A stretch of DNA of 64,000 bases. Origin: SSC4 sp964443225. Its GTDB lineage: Bacteria; Chloroflexota; Anaerolineae; SSC4; Amarolineaceae. Positions 17,380-25,692 of the stretch are shown one piece after another. The DNA is taken from contig CAYUCC010000015.1 of assembly GCA_964443225.1 (NCBI GenBank), positions 1 through 64,000 on the forward strand, written 5' to 3'. The position numbers and the translations under genes were made by a program. The notes under the pieces were generated by a model, which did not search any database, was not told the origin of the DNA, and saw only the letters and a program-made list of their open reading frames with translations. Positions within the stretch are counted from its first letter, which is position 1, and every line of letters begins with the position of its first letter.

Positions 17380-17536
17380 GTGCTGGACAAACGGTTTGCC
17401 AGGAGACCCTGCCGGCCAGGTGTAACAGGCTGGGGTGGATGACGTCAAGATAAGCAAGCAGGGCGCGAACGGCCATCGGCCACGATCGGGCGAATGGCGG
17501 TCGGGGAGTGTGGGCAAGTCGTAGGAGTCACATACA

Positions 17537-18706
17537 ATGTCTCGAAAAGTTGCCGTTGTGATGAGTGGTGGGGGCTCGAAAGGGGCCTTTCAGGTCGGTG
17601 TGCTCAAGCGCATGGTCGAAGTCGGTATCCGGCCGCAGATCATCTGTGGTACGTCGGTGGGGGCGCTGATTGGGGCCAAACTGGCGGAGAATACCGAGAC
17701 GGTGATTCCTGAGCTGGAAGCGCTGTGGCTGTCGTTGCGCGGTAACGAAGATGTGCTGACGCTGAGCCCTTCGGTGCAGACGCTGCTGCGGGCCGTGGGG
17801 CGTCTGGCGGGGCAGGAGGTAACCAGCCTGGCCGACGTCGACAAGCTGCAGGCCGCACTCGAACGTTCACTGCTGTGGCGCGGGGTGGTGCTGGTCGCGC
17901 TGGGCCTGCTGCCGGGACCCATTGGCGCTGCGGCGCAGGTGATCCAGCTGCTCGGTTTGCGGCGCCAGGTCGTCGACGTGGTGGATGGTGTCGGGGCGGC
18001 GCTCAACGGCACTTCGCTCTTCGTCACCGATCCGCTGCGGGCAAAAATGGTGCAGCACCTCGATGTCAGCAAGGTGCGCGCATCCGGGGTAGAGCTGCGT
18101 GTGACTGCCGTCGATTTTCAGACCGGTGAGCTGCTCCTGATGGACCAGAACCACCCTGACCTGCTGGAAGCGGTGCTGGCTTCATCGGTGCAGCCGGTCT
18201 TCATGGAGCCGCGTCACCCCGTGGCACCAGTCCCCGGCCAGCTGCCGCACCAGGTCTACGACGGCGGCGTGCGCGAGATCTCACCACTGCAGGCGGCCAT
18301 CGACCTGGGGGCCGACGAGGTCTACATGATCCTGGCCGGCTCGCTGACGATTCCACCCATCGGGCCACTACAGGGACTCTTTCCGATCGTCAGCCGTACG
18401 ATCGAGCTGTTCACCAACGAAATCGCCCGCAACGACCTGCGCGTGCAGCAAGAGGTTAACCGTCTGGCCGCCGTAGCCCGCGCCCTGCAGGCGGAGATGC
18501 CGCCCACCCTGGCGCCCGACAGCCCCGCCAGCCAGGCCCTGCAAAACCTGCAGGAGCAACCGGTCATGGGACGGCGCCCCGTCGACCTGACCGTTTTCGA
18601 GCCCACCTTCGATCCCTTCGATGGCTCGCTCGACTTCGACCCCGTCAAGATCCGCCAGTCGATGGCGCATGGCTACGAGGTGGCGTCGCAGATTTTGCCC
18701 GGCTAA
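17537..18706 (+). CDS. Patatin-like phospholipase family protein
   Basis: A 389-residue protein. The N-terminus has the oxyanion-hole loop GGGSKGAFQVG (11-21) and the nucleophile elbow GTSVG (Ser40). The catalytic Asp lies in YDGGVREISPL (~240), giving the Ser-Asp dyad of patatin lipases that hydrolyse acyl groups from membrane lipids. A hydrophobic stretch around 115-135 suggests membrane contact. The last ~120 residues are helical with no known domain. No signal peptide is seen, so it probably acts from the cytoplasm. AGGAG lies 8 nt before the ATG. The gene is followed directly by a MITE-like hairpin shared with the convergent fur gene. Confidence 0.92.
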   Translation: MSRKVAVVMSGGGSKGAFQVGVLKRMVEVGIRPQIICGTSVGALIGAKLAENTETVIPELEALWLSLRGNEDVLTLSPSVQTLLRAVGRLAGQEVTSLADVDKLQAALERSLLWRGVVLVALGLLPGPIGAAAQVIQLLGLRRQVVDVVDGVGAALNGTSLFVTDPLRAKMVQHLDVSKVRASGVELRVTAVDFQTGELLLMDQNHPDLLEAVLASSVQPVFMEPRHPVAPVPGQLPHQVYDGGVREISPLQAAIDLGADEVYMILAGSLTIPPIGPLQGLFPIVSRTIELFTNEIARNDLRVQQEVNRLAAVARALQAEMPPTLAPDSPASQALQNLQEQPVMGRRPVDLTVFEPTFDPFDGSLDFDPVKIRQSMAHGYEVASQILPG

Positions 18707-18865
18707 GGGCTTGTAAAAGAATAACTTCCCATGCTTTTTGATCGAATTTGGCGGTGGCGGTTGCATAGTTGCCATCTTTCCAAAAGATGGCAACTATGCA
18801 ACTGCCACCGCCTTCGGAGCGGCGAATTCCCGCCATTTTGCCGGAGGTTATTCTCTTACAAGCCC
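18707..18865. mobile_element. MITE-like palindromic element between convergent genes
   Basis: The 159-bp element fills exactly the space between the patatin stop codon and the fur stop codon. Its ends are inverted repeats (GGCTTGTAAAAGAATAAC at 18708 and GTTATTCTCTTACAAGCC at the right end). The centre is a 20-bp perfect stem (18760-18779 with 18783-18802) with a 3-nt loop, extended by ten nearly perfect GGCGGTGGCG pairs. It contains no transposase. Besides being a non-autonomous element, it can serve as a bidirectional terminator. A half copy lies at 399-457. Confidence 0.8.
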
Positions 18866-19288
18866 CTACGCACGGCACTGCGCACAGCGGCCGTTCAGCA
18901 CCACGTGGTGCATCTCGACGTCGAAGCCGTGCGCCTGCGTCACGGCGCTGAAAAAGGCCTGCACGAGACCCGGTTCGATGTGTTCCTCACGACCACAGAC
19001 CTGGCACACCAGGTGGTGGTGCGGCGTCGGCCCGGCAATTTCGTACACGGTGTGCCCGCCGATGTCAGCGGCGACGATGAGGCCCGCCTGCTGCAGGAAG
19101 TCGAGCGTGCGGTAGACCGTGGCCAGGTTGATGGCGGGTGACGTGGCCTGCACCCGCGCGTAAATTTCCGGCAGGGTGGTGTGACCACCGCCGGCGCAGA
19201 CAGCGTCCAGGATTGTCTGGCGCTGGGGCGTGACGCGAAACCCCTGGGCGCGCAACGACGTGACATAATCTTGTTCGTGGTGTGACAT
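18866..19288 (-). CDS. Fur-family metalloregulator in a metal-uptake operon
   Basis: A 140-residue protein with a winged-helix N-terminus (RVTPQRQTILDAV, TLPEIYARV, NLATVYRTLDFLQQAGLI) and a C-terminal dimerisation/metal domain. PHHHLVCQVCGREEHIE holds His and a CxxC site; a second CxxC (GRCAQCRA) is at the very end, forming the structural zinc site. It starts 15 nt after cbiO on the same strand, closing the cbiMN-Q-O operon, so it most likely represses that operon in response to its metal (Ni, Co or Zn). A Nur or Zur role fits better than a general Fur role, but that is inference. Confidence 0.93.
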   Translation of the reverse strand: MSHHEQDYVTSLRAQGFRVTPQRQTILDAVCAGGGHTTLPEIYARVQATSPAINLATVYRTLDFLQQAGLIVAADIGGHTVYEIAGPTPHHHLVCQVCGREEHIEPGLVQAFFSAVTQAHGFDVEMHHVVLNGRCAQCRA

Positions 19289-19303
19289 GGGTCGTGCCGA
19301 CCT

Positions 19304-20014
19304 CTACGGTTTTTCGAGCCCGTGAGCCTCCAGGAGCTCGCCGTTGTTCAGGATCTCGCCGGTTGGTCCATCGGCAACGATCTGGCCGTGGTCCATGATG
19401 ATCATACGCGGAAACAGCTCGCGTACCAACAGGAGATCATGCGTCGAAGCCAGGATCGTCTGCGGCAGCTCGTGCAGCAGGTGGATCAGGCCGCGCCGCG
19501 CCCGCGGATCGAGACCCGCCGAGGGCTCGTCGAGCACGAGTACCTCGGGATGCATCGAGAGCACGGTGGCGATCGCGATGCGCTTCTTTTCGCCTACGCT
19601 GAGATGGTGCGAGACGCGCGCAGCGTAGTCGCCCATGGTCACGGCATCGAGCGCCTCGCTCACGCGGCGCCGCACCTCGGCCTCTTTCAGCCCCTGGTAG
19701 ATAGGGCCAAACGCCACGTCGTCGAACACGGTGGGGGAAAACAGCTGATCGTCGGGGTTCTGGAAGACGAGACCCACCGCGGCGCGCACCCGTCCCAGGT
19801 TTCCGTCACTTACGTCGAGCCCCGCCACGCGGACCGAACCGTGCCCGCGCAAAATCCCATTGAGGTGCAGCATCAAGGTCGACTTGCCCGCACCGTTGGG
19901 GCCAACCAGGGCCACTTTTTCGCCCGGCGCAATCACCAGCGACACGTCGCGTAGGGCGGGATGCCCGTCGGGGTATGAAAACGAGAGTTGATTGACTTCG
20001 ATCGTATGATGCAT
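19304..20014 (-). CDS. cbiO: ECF-type cobalt/nickel ABC transporter ATPase CbiO
   Basis: A 236-residue ABC ATPase from ATG 20014 (MHHTIEVNQLSFSYPDGHPA). Walker A is GPNGAGKST (38-46), the Q-loop is VFQNPDDQLFSPTV (typical of the energy-coupling-factor A subunit), the signature is LSVGEKKRIAIA and Walker B is VLVLDEPSAGLD. The switch His is in STHD. It powers metal uptake with CbiQ and CbiMN. An in-frame extension to 20125 lacks a ribosome-binding site and would overlap cbiQ, so I did not use it. Confidence 0.93.
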   Translation of the reverse strand: MHHTIEVNQLSFSYPDGHPALRDVSLVIAPGEKVALVGPNGAGKSTLMLHLNGILRGHGSVRVAGLDVSDGNLGRVRAAVGLVFQNPDDQLFSPTVFDDVAFGPIYQGLKEAEVRRRVSEALDAVTMGDYAARVSHHLSVGEKKRIAIATVLSMHPEVLVLDEPSAGLDPRARRGLIHLLHELPQTILASTHDLLLVRELFPRMIIMDHGQIVADGPTGEILNNGELLEAHGLEKP

Positions 20015-20052
20015 GGATTCTATCACTTCTGGATCAGGATACAAAACGAACG

Positions 20053-20859
20053 TCAGGCGGCAAGCAGCACACCCAGCAGATAGATCAGAACCAGCAGTCC
20101 CAATCCAATCGCCAGTACGGCCCACTGTGCCTGGCGGATGGGGTGGAGGGGAAAGCCACGTATCTCCCCGTCGTAGCCGCGTGAAATCATCGCCGCGTAG
20201 ATGTGGTCGCCGCGCTCGATGGAACGAATGAACAGATTGCCCGCCATGCCGCCGGCCACCTGCGCCCGCCAGCGGAGGCTGCCACCGGTCTTGAGGGTAG
20301 GATCGCTGCTGTGACCGCTGCGGGCGGCGCGGGCCCGCAGCAGCCGGCCCACCTCATCGACCATCACGAACAGATAACGCCACATCAGGCCAAAAACCGC
20401 CACCAGGATGCGCGGCACCTTGAGCGCCCGCATCGCCATCAGCAGATCGGGAAACGTCGTCGTCGATGCCAGCACGATCGCCATCTGTACCGCCAGCCAC
20501 GAACGGATGGCGATGCTGACGAAACGCTCTACACCCTGCCAGGTCATGGTCAACGTCCATGGCCCAATGGCCACCGAAAAAATGGGTGTTCCATCGACCG
20601 TAAACAACAGCGGTACCGCGGCCAGAATGAACGGCGCCGCCAGCATGGCGCGCTTGAGTACGTAACCGACACCCAATTCCGATGCGATCTCGATGCTGAG
20701 CATGACCGCAAAGAGCAAGATGTAGATCGGCCAGGCGCCGACGGGGGTCAGCGTGGTGACGACGATGAAGGCAATCGCCAGCACCAGCTTGATGCGCGCA
20801 TCGAGCTGGTGAATCGGACTGGCTTTGGGCCGGTAGGGATCGAGAAAATGAACATGCAT
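20053..20859 (-). CDS. cbiQ: ECF-type cobalt/nickel transporter permease CbiQ
   Basis: A 268-residue membrane protein starting MHVHFLDPYRPKASPIHQLD. It has about six membrane helices: a cluster at ~20-95, one near 100-150 and a C-terminal one (WAVLAIGLGLLVLIYLL). The coupling helices carry the T-component motif ARAARSGHSSD and, at ~210, ERGDHIYAAMISRGYDG (the conserved ..A..SRGY), which contacts the ATPase. The gene starts 26 nt after cbiMN and is followed 38 nt later by cbiO. Confidence 0.93.
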   Translation of the reverse strand: MHVHFLDPYRPKASPIHQLDARIKLVLAIAFIVVTTLTPVGAWPIYILLFAVMLSIEIASELGVGYVLKRAMLAAPFILAAVPLLFTVDGTPIFSVAIGPWTLTMTWQGVERFVSIAIRSWLAVQMAIVLASTTTFPDLLMAMRALKVPRILVAVFGLMWRYLFVMVDEVGRLLRARAARSGHSSDPTLKTGGSLRWRAQVAGGMAGNLFIRSIERGDHIYAAMISRGYDGEIRGFPLHPIRQAQWAVLAIGLGLLVLIYLLGVLLAA

Positions 20860-20884
20860 GCTGGTCTGACCTAGGCAGTCCCGT

Positions 20885-21841
20885 TCAACTCGTGGCCGTG
20901 GTGCGGCTGCGGCGGGCGCGTGCAATCAAAAATGCAACCGCCCCCACCAACAGCGCACCGATCACGCCGGCGACGATGGTGGCCAGGGCTTCGTTGGAGA
21001 CACCCGGCACCAGGTAGTCGGGAATCAGGTTATACTGCGGGGCCTGGGCCGCAGCCAGAAAGCCCTGGTCCTCGGCGACCCGTTCGAGACCGTCAGGATT
21101 GCTCGATGCCAGCGGTGAGAGCACCGCCAGAATCAGGGCAATGCTCAACCCCCCAATCCAGATCGCGCGACTGCCCGTGGTTTTGGCCGTGCCGGCCACC
21201 AGCAAATCCGGACGCGCTGCATACACGAATCCCAAGGCGCCCACCGTAATCAGCCCTTCCCCAATGCCGATCAGGGCATGGACGGCGGCCATGGCCGGAA
21301 TGGCGATGTTGGCCGGCGAGATGCCCGATATGGCCAGCTCGAGCGCTACGGCAAGCGAGGCCACGAACACCGACAGCCAGGCCGCGCTGAAACCGCCTGT
21401 AAAAATACCCCAGCGCGCCCCGCGGGCCACCCGCAAGATCGCCGTGTAGGCCATGTATGACACGGCCACGCCAACGATACCCATGTTGAAGATGTTGGCA
21501 CCCAATACGATCAGCCCGCCATCCTGGAAGATCAGAGCCTGGATGCCCACCACACACGTCATGACGACGATCGCCGCCCAGGGACCGAGCAGAATCGTTG
21601 CGATGGCCGCTCCCATCAGGTGCCCCGACGTACCACCCGCCACCGTGAAGTTCAACATCTGCCCGGCGAAAATCGCCGCCGCCAAAACACCCATCAACGG
21701 GACCTGGCGTTCGTTGAGGTCTCTGCCGACGCGCCTTAACGCGTACGCCACCACCACGATCGAAACCGCCCATAAGAGCAGCGACACGACGAGCGACAAA
21801 AAGCCGTCGGGAATGTGCATTGCCGGCCTGGCCAGAAACAT
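20885..21841 (-). CDS. cbiM: Metal-binding S component CbiM fused to a CbiN/PDGLE domain (NikMN type)
   Basis: About 318 residues. The CbiM part has MHIPDGFLS, the N-terminal metal-binding element of CbiM/NikM, then seven membrane helices with QMLNFTVAGGTSGHLMGAA carrying the internal His ligands. The last ~100 residues form the second component: LSPLASSNPDGLERVAEDQGF (PDGLE motif) plus a final helix, so M and N are fused as in nickel systems. AAGGAGG sits 4 nt before ATG 21841, which would add MFLARPA ahead of MHIPDGFL; a free Met-His terminus would instead need ATG 21820. First gene of the operon. Confidence 0.93.
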   Translation of the reverse strand: MFLARPAMHIPDGFLSLVVSLLLWAVSIVVVAYALRRVGRDLNERQVPLMGVLAAAIFAGQMLNFTVAGGTSGHLMGAAIATILLGPWAAIVVMTCVVGIQALIFQDGGLIVLGANIFNMGIVGVAVSYMAYTAILRVARGARWGIFTGGFSAAWLSVFVASLAVALELAISGISPANIAIPAMAAVHALIGIGEGLITVGALGFVYAARPDLLVAGTAKTTGSRAIWIGGLSIALILAVLSPLASSNPDGLERVAEDQGFLAAAQAPQYNLIPDYLVPGVSNEALATIVAGVIGALLVGAVAFLIARARRSRTTATS

Positions 21842-21876
21842 AGCGCCTCCTTGTATCAAGAACGACGTCGCAGATT

Positions 21877-21887
21877 ACAAAATTTGT
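21877..21887. promoter_or_regulatory. Candidate metalloregulator box upstream of cbiMN
   Basis: ACAAAATTTGT is an 11-bp palindrome inside an A/T-rich patch (TTACAAAATTTGTTG) that stands out in GC-rich DNA, 36 nt upstream of the cbiMN start. It is a plausible site for the Fur-family protein encoded at the end of the same operon. No cobalamin or NiCo riboswitch is evident in the ~100 nt leader. Confidence 0.35.
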
Positions 21888-21943
21888 TGTTGCAAAGTTT
21901 CGCAGGAAGTGAGGGGTATTGTAGCACGCGAGGTGGGGTGCGT

Positions 21944-22017
21944 CAAGGGGATTGGGGGTTGGGGATTGGGGGATGGGGGATGGGGGATGGGGGATTGGGG
22001 GTTGGGGGTTGGGGGCA
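21944..22017. repeat. GGGGATT/GGGGGAT heptamer-type tandem repeat
   Basis: About ten G-rich units (GGGGATT, GGGGGAT, GGGGGTT), 7-8 nt each, between the cbiMN leader and the 3' end of the M1 peptidase gene at 22048. The G-runs on the plus strand could form quadruplexes. Confidence 0.85.
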
Positions 22018-22047
22018 GGCTTGCGTATGCAGGGGGGGTGCTGTCGA

Positions 22048-23643
22048 TTATGGTTCTGTCACCCACTCGGCGTAGAGCGCATCGAGCTGGCAGTTGCAGG
22101 TCTTTTCGGCCAGGGCCAGGAAATCCTCGCCGCGGGCGATGCGCCAGCGGAAGTTGGTGAGGTAGTCTTTGAGGAGCTGGGCGAAGGCCTCGTCGCCCAT
22201 TTCGGCACGCAGCGCTTCGAGAAACAGAGGTCCTTTGCCGTAGACGATGGCACCGTAGGCACGATCGGCGTAGGCGTCGACCGGCAGACCGACGGGTTGG
22301 TCATTTTCGGCGCGGACGCGGTCCCAGCGCTCGATGAACGACTGCCGCGCGCCCTCGCGCCCGCGTGCACCGTACTGGTCGGCGTAATAGAGCATGGTGC
22401 TGTACTGCGCCAGGGCTTCGTCCAGCCAGGGTTCTTCCACCTGGTCGTTGCCGACTTCGTTGTACCACCACTGATGGGCCACTTCGTGGGCTGTCGCAAA
22501 CTCGAAGTAGGTGTCCTCTCCTTCGTAGATGCGGCTGGCCATTGCGATCAATCCGGGGTATTCGACCCCCAGGGCTTCGTTGGGCGTGGCCACAACGTCG
22601 AGTTCGCGGTAGGGGTAGGGTCCAAACTGCGTCTCGAACGTCTCCAGGGCATCGACAGACCAGGACAGGGCGCGCTCGCCGCCCTCGGCGCTGGCGGGCG
22701 GATAGTACGAATTGACCGTGACGCCACCCACCTGCTGGCTCGACTTCTGGTAGTCGGCGCTGGCCACGATGTTGAACTCGCGCGCCGGTCCTGAAACCAG
22801 ATGCCAGGTGGTTGTACCATCGCTGTTGGACGTAGTGGTGAGGGTCGAACCGGTGCTGGCAACGACCATGCCGGTCGGCACGGTGAAAAGTACCTCGTAC
22901 AGACCGGCATCGGCGGTGGTCACGTCACCCAGCGGTGACGGCACCTCAAGATCCCAACCGTTCGATCCGTAGGCGGGCACCGTGGGGTAGAACTGGGCCA
23001 GGGCCACGACGTTCTCATTGAAGCTGTAAGTGCCGTAGTTACCGCCCGACCCCGACGGAACCGTCGCACCAAACTCCAGGTAGATGTCGGTGGTGGCCCC
23101 GGGTGCCAGCGGCGTGGTCAACGGTACCAGCAGCGCTGTGTCGGCTGCAGTGAGTTCGGTCGTCACCGGTTGCCCATCCACGGTGACTTCGGACACGGTC
23201 AGGTTGGGGGGTGACGTGCGCAGGTTGGGGTAGAGGCGCAGCGGCAGCTGGGTCAGGGTTTCCCCAGTTTGATTGGTGTAATGAATCCACTGGGTGCCGT
23301 GCAATCGTTGGGTGTCGGGATCGAAAGCCACCTCGATGCGGTACTGCACCGGGTTTGCCAGGGTCTCGAGTGCCGACTGGGCCTCGGGTCGCAGCGCAGC
23401 CTGGTAACGGCTCCAGTCCTGCCAGTCGGGCAGTCCGGCCTGTGGGCTGGCGGTTGGGCTGACTGTGGGCGTGACAGCCGGTGGCGTGTCTTTTGCAGCG
23501 GTGGGTGGGGCGGGTGGCGGTGTTGTTCGATCACCAGGCGGCACCACGGGCGCGCAGGCTGCCAGTCCCAGCATTACCACGAGGACGACGGCCATCTGCC
23601 GGTAACGCCTGGCCGTGGAGCGATACATCCGGGTCAACTTCAT
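22048..23643 (-). CDS. M1-family metallopeptidase lipoprotein (paralogue 2)
   Basis: From ATG 23643 (GAGGATA upstream) the protein has 531 residues: a signal peptide ending LGLAAC (lipobox), a Pro/Thr linker, an N-terminal beta domain (~75-250) and a gluzincin catalytic domain. The zinc site is TAHEVAHQWWYNEV (HExxH) with the third ligand Glu in EEPWLDEALAQY. The upstream strand ALGVEYPGLI stands where M1 aminopeptidases have GxMEN, so substrate binding may differ from classical aminopeptidases. It is lipid-anchored outside the membrane and probably trims peptides. It is last of a five-gene operon, 11 nt after its paralogue. Confidence 0.9.
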   Translation of the reverse strand: MKLTRMYRSTARRYRQMAVVLVVMLGLAACAPVVPPGDRTTPPPAPPTAAKDTPPAVTPTVSPTASPQAGLPDWQDWSRYQAALRPEAQSALETLANPVQYRIEVAFDPDTQRLHGTQWIHYTNQTGETLTQLPLRLYPNLRTSPPNLTVSEVTVDGQPVTTELTAADTALLVPLTTPLAPGATTDIYLEFGATVPSGSGGNYGTYSFNENVVALAQFYPTVPAYGSNGWDLEVPSPLGDVTTADAGLYEVLFTVPTGMVVASTGSTLTTTSNSDGTTTWHLVSGPAREFNIVASADYQKSSQQVGGVTVNSYYPPASAEGGERALSWSVDALETFETQFGPYPYRELDVVATPNEALGVEYPGLIAMASRIYEGEDTYFEFATAHEVAHQWWYNEVGNDQVEEPWLDEALAQYSTMLYYADQYGARGREGARQSFIERWDRVRAENDQPVGLPVDAYADRAYGAIVYGKGPLFLEALRAEMGDEAFAQLLKDYLTNFRWRIARGEDFLALAEKTCNCQLDALYAEWVTEP

Positions 23644-23654
23644 AGTCGGTATCC

Positions 23655-25187
23655 TCATTGGGCGGCTGGTGCTGCTGCCAGGATCCATTCCTGGTAGATC
23701 GTCTGCAGGGATTTGCCACTCATCTGTTCCGCCATGCTGATGAATGCTGCAGGATTGGCTTCGTCGAAGCGGTACCGTGCCACGTAGGCGCGCAGGATGC
23801 GGAAGAACGCATCGTCACCCACGGTCTGACGGACAGCGTGGAAGAACAGGGCCGCCTTGGCGTAAACCATCGTTTCGTAGGTGCCGGGTGCAAAGGCGGT
23901 CGCCGGCTGATCGAGCGGTGCGTCGAGTCCGTTGCGGCGCGCGTAATCGACCGGTATTTGCCAGCGGGTCGTGAGCAGCTCGTCGGCCGCGGCCTTACCA
24001 TGCACCGCTTCCTCGTACAGGTAGGTCGAGTATTCGGCGAGACCCTCATCCAACCACGGCAGCCGCACGGGATCACTGCCCACCAGGTTGTACCACCACT
24101 GGTGCGCCACTTCGTGGGCGATCAGAAACTCCAGGTCCTCCTGACGCTCGCGGTACAGGTCGATGCCCAACAGGTCCAGCCCCGGATATTCCATGCCGCG
24201 GTATTCGAGCGGTGAAGCTACGATGTCCATTTGTGGGTACGGATAGCGGCCAAAGGTGTCATGGTAGACGCGCAGCGCGGCCGCGGCGTAGGTCAGCGCC
24301 TTTTCGCCCGCGGCTTCGTCACCGGGCAGAAAGTAGGAGTTGACGGTTGTGCTGTAGGCCTGGGTGGAGCGCACCTGGAAGTCGGGTCCCATGGTCATCA
24401 TGAACTCGCGATTGGGACCGCTCACCCAGCGCCAGGTGTTCGTGCCGTCCTGGTTATCGGTGCGATCGAGCGGTGTGCCGGTGGCAATCACGGTGAAACT
24501 CGCCGGCACGGTAGCCGTCACCTGGTACAGCGCCGATTGTGAAAAGGCCAGGTCCCCGAAGGGGGCCGGCGCATCCAGATTCCAGGGCGGGGTTGTCTGT
24601 GACGCCGGTGCCGTTTCGTCGAAGACGGCCAACATGGGATACGCGACAGGCAAATTGACGATGCCAGACTTTTCGCCAAAGAGGACGTAGTCACTGGCCG
24701 GTGCCGGATAGCTTACCTCGAAATCGAACTCGACGCGCACCGCACTGCCGGGTGCCAGCGGCTCGCTGAGGTTGAGCCGCAGTGCCGACCGGTCGGCGGC
24801 GTAGGTGTAGGGTACCGCCTCACCGTTGACCGTCACGTTGGACACTTCCATGTCCCCGGCCAGCTGGGGCAGATTCGGGAAAAGGCGAAAATAGAGGTCG
24901 TACCACAATTGAGCGCTCGGGTTGGTGACTCGTGTCACCTGGTGACCCTGAATGGTGTTCGTCGTCGTGTCGACGTCAAAATCGATGGAATACTCGGTCC
25001 AATCGCTGCGCGTATCCAGAACATAGCGCACGCTCTCGGCCAGGGCAGGACGGTAGGTGGCCCAGGGATCGGTTGGTTCGCGTCCCAACAGCGTACAGCC
25101 CGCCAGGGCCGCCAACAACACCGCGGCCAGACCCAGGCTCCGCGTCAACGCACACAGGCGACCGGACAAAATAATCTCGCGGATCAT
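23655..25187 (-). CDS. M1-family metallopeptidase lipoprotein (paralogue 1)
   Basis: A 510-residue paralogue of the next gene. Signal peptide with lipobox LAALAGC, then a beta domain containing GDMEVSNVTVNGEAVPY, then the catalytic domain with IAHEVAHQWWYNLV and LPWLDEGLAEY. The substrate strand YRGMEYPGLDL retains ME of the M1 GxMEN motif, unlike its partner. A long Tyr/Ala-rich helical C-terminus contains YETMVYAKAALFFHAVR. Its ATG overlaps the stop of the exported protein gene at 25184 (ATGA), which implies translational coupling. It probably degrades or processes surface peptides. Confidence 0.9.
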   Translation of the reverse strand: MIREIILSGRLCALTRSLGLAAVLLAALAGCTLLGREPTDPWATYRPALAESVRYVLDTRSDWTEYSIDFDVDTTTNTIQGHQVTRVTNPSAQLWYDLYFRLFPNLPQLAGDMEVSNVTVNGEAVPYTYAADRSALRLNLSEPLAPGSAVRVEFDFEVSYPAPASDYVLFGEKSGIVNLPVAYPMLAVFDETAPASQTTPPWNLDAPAPFGDLAFSQSALYQVTATVPASFTVIATGTPLDRTDNQDGTNTWRWVSGPNREFMMTMGPDFQVRSTQAYSTTVNSYFLPGDEAAGEKALTYAAAALRVYHDTFGRYPYPQMDIVASPLEYRGMEYPGLDLLGIDLYRERQEDLEFLIAHEVAHQWWYNLVGSDPVRLPWLDEGLAEYSTYLYEEAVHGKAAADELLTTRWQIPVDYARRNGLDAPLDQPATAFAPGTYETMVYAKAALFFHAVRQTVGDDAFFRILRAYVARYRFDEANPAAFISMAEQMSGKSLQTIYQEWILAAAPAAQ

Positions 25188-25651
25188 GACGCGGGTGGGT
25201 GCGGGCGACGCAGCAGTATACCCGCGGCGATCAACCCGCCCGCGGCCAGGAGTGCCAGCATCACCAGCGATGGCAGCGGCAGATCACCACCCGCCGTGGG
25301 TGGTGTGGTGGGGCTGGGGACGCTGGGATCGGGTATGTCGACGATGGTGATGTCGGAATCGGGTCTACCGGGGTTGGGTGAGCTGGGCGTCACCGAACAA
25401 TCGGGGTTCACCGCATAAGTGACGTAACCGCCGGTGAACAGGAAGTGGAGGGTGCCGCCGCCGGCGCGACACACGTCGGCCACGCGCGCGTTGAACTGGT
25501 CGACGGTCACGCATGCCCAGGGTTCCGCTGCGGTACCCTGCCCCCCGGTCAAAACGTCGGCACTGCAGTAATAGTCTCCGGCGGCGCTCATGGCAGGTAC
25601 CATCAACAAACTCACGAGAAGCACACCCATGCAGACTGCGAGGTATTTCAT
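25184..25651 (-). CDS. Exported surface protein with PPTAGG sorting-like tail (paralogue A)
   Basis: About 155 residues from ATG 25651 (GGAGAAAG upstream); an in-frame ATG at 25693 overlapping the previous stop (TAATG) is the alternative. A signal peptide precedes the mature start GDYYCSADVLTGG. The body has GTAAEPWACVTVDQFNARV and GGGTLHFLFTGGYVTYAV, a pattern like the opening of secreted beta-helix proteins. The C-terminus is PPTAGGDLPLPS, a hydrophobic helix (LVMLALLAAGGLIAAGILL) and RRPHP, a tripartite layout like sortase sorting signals. It is paralogous to the gene just upstream, and a sortase is divergently encoded at 27426. Confidence 0.8.
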   Translation of the reverse strand: MKYLAVCMGVLLVSLLMVPAMSAAGDYYCSADVLTGGQGTAAEPWACVTVDQFNARVADVCRAGGGTLHFLFTGGYVTYAVNPDCSVTPSSPNPGRPDSDITIVDIPDPSVPSPTTPPTAGGDLPLPSLVMLALLAAGGLIAAGILLRRPHPPAS

Positions 25652-25692
25652 CGATTCTTTCTCCCCGTCACTCGATCGGGCCGGTTTGGACA

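Noticed and set aside
21842..21942. Cobalamin or NiCo riboswitch upstream of cbiMN
   Set aside because: The leader is short and A/T-rich, with no B12 box and no four-way-junction pattern.
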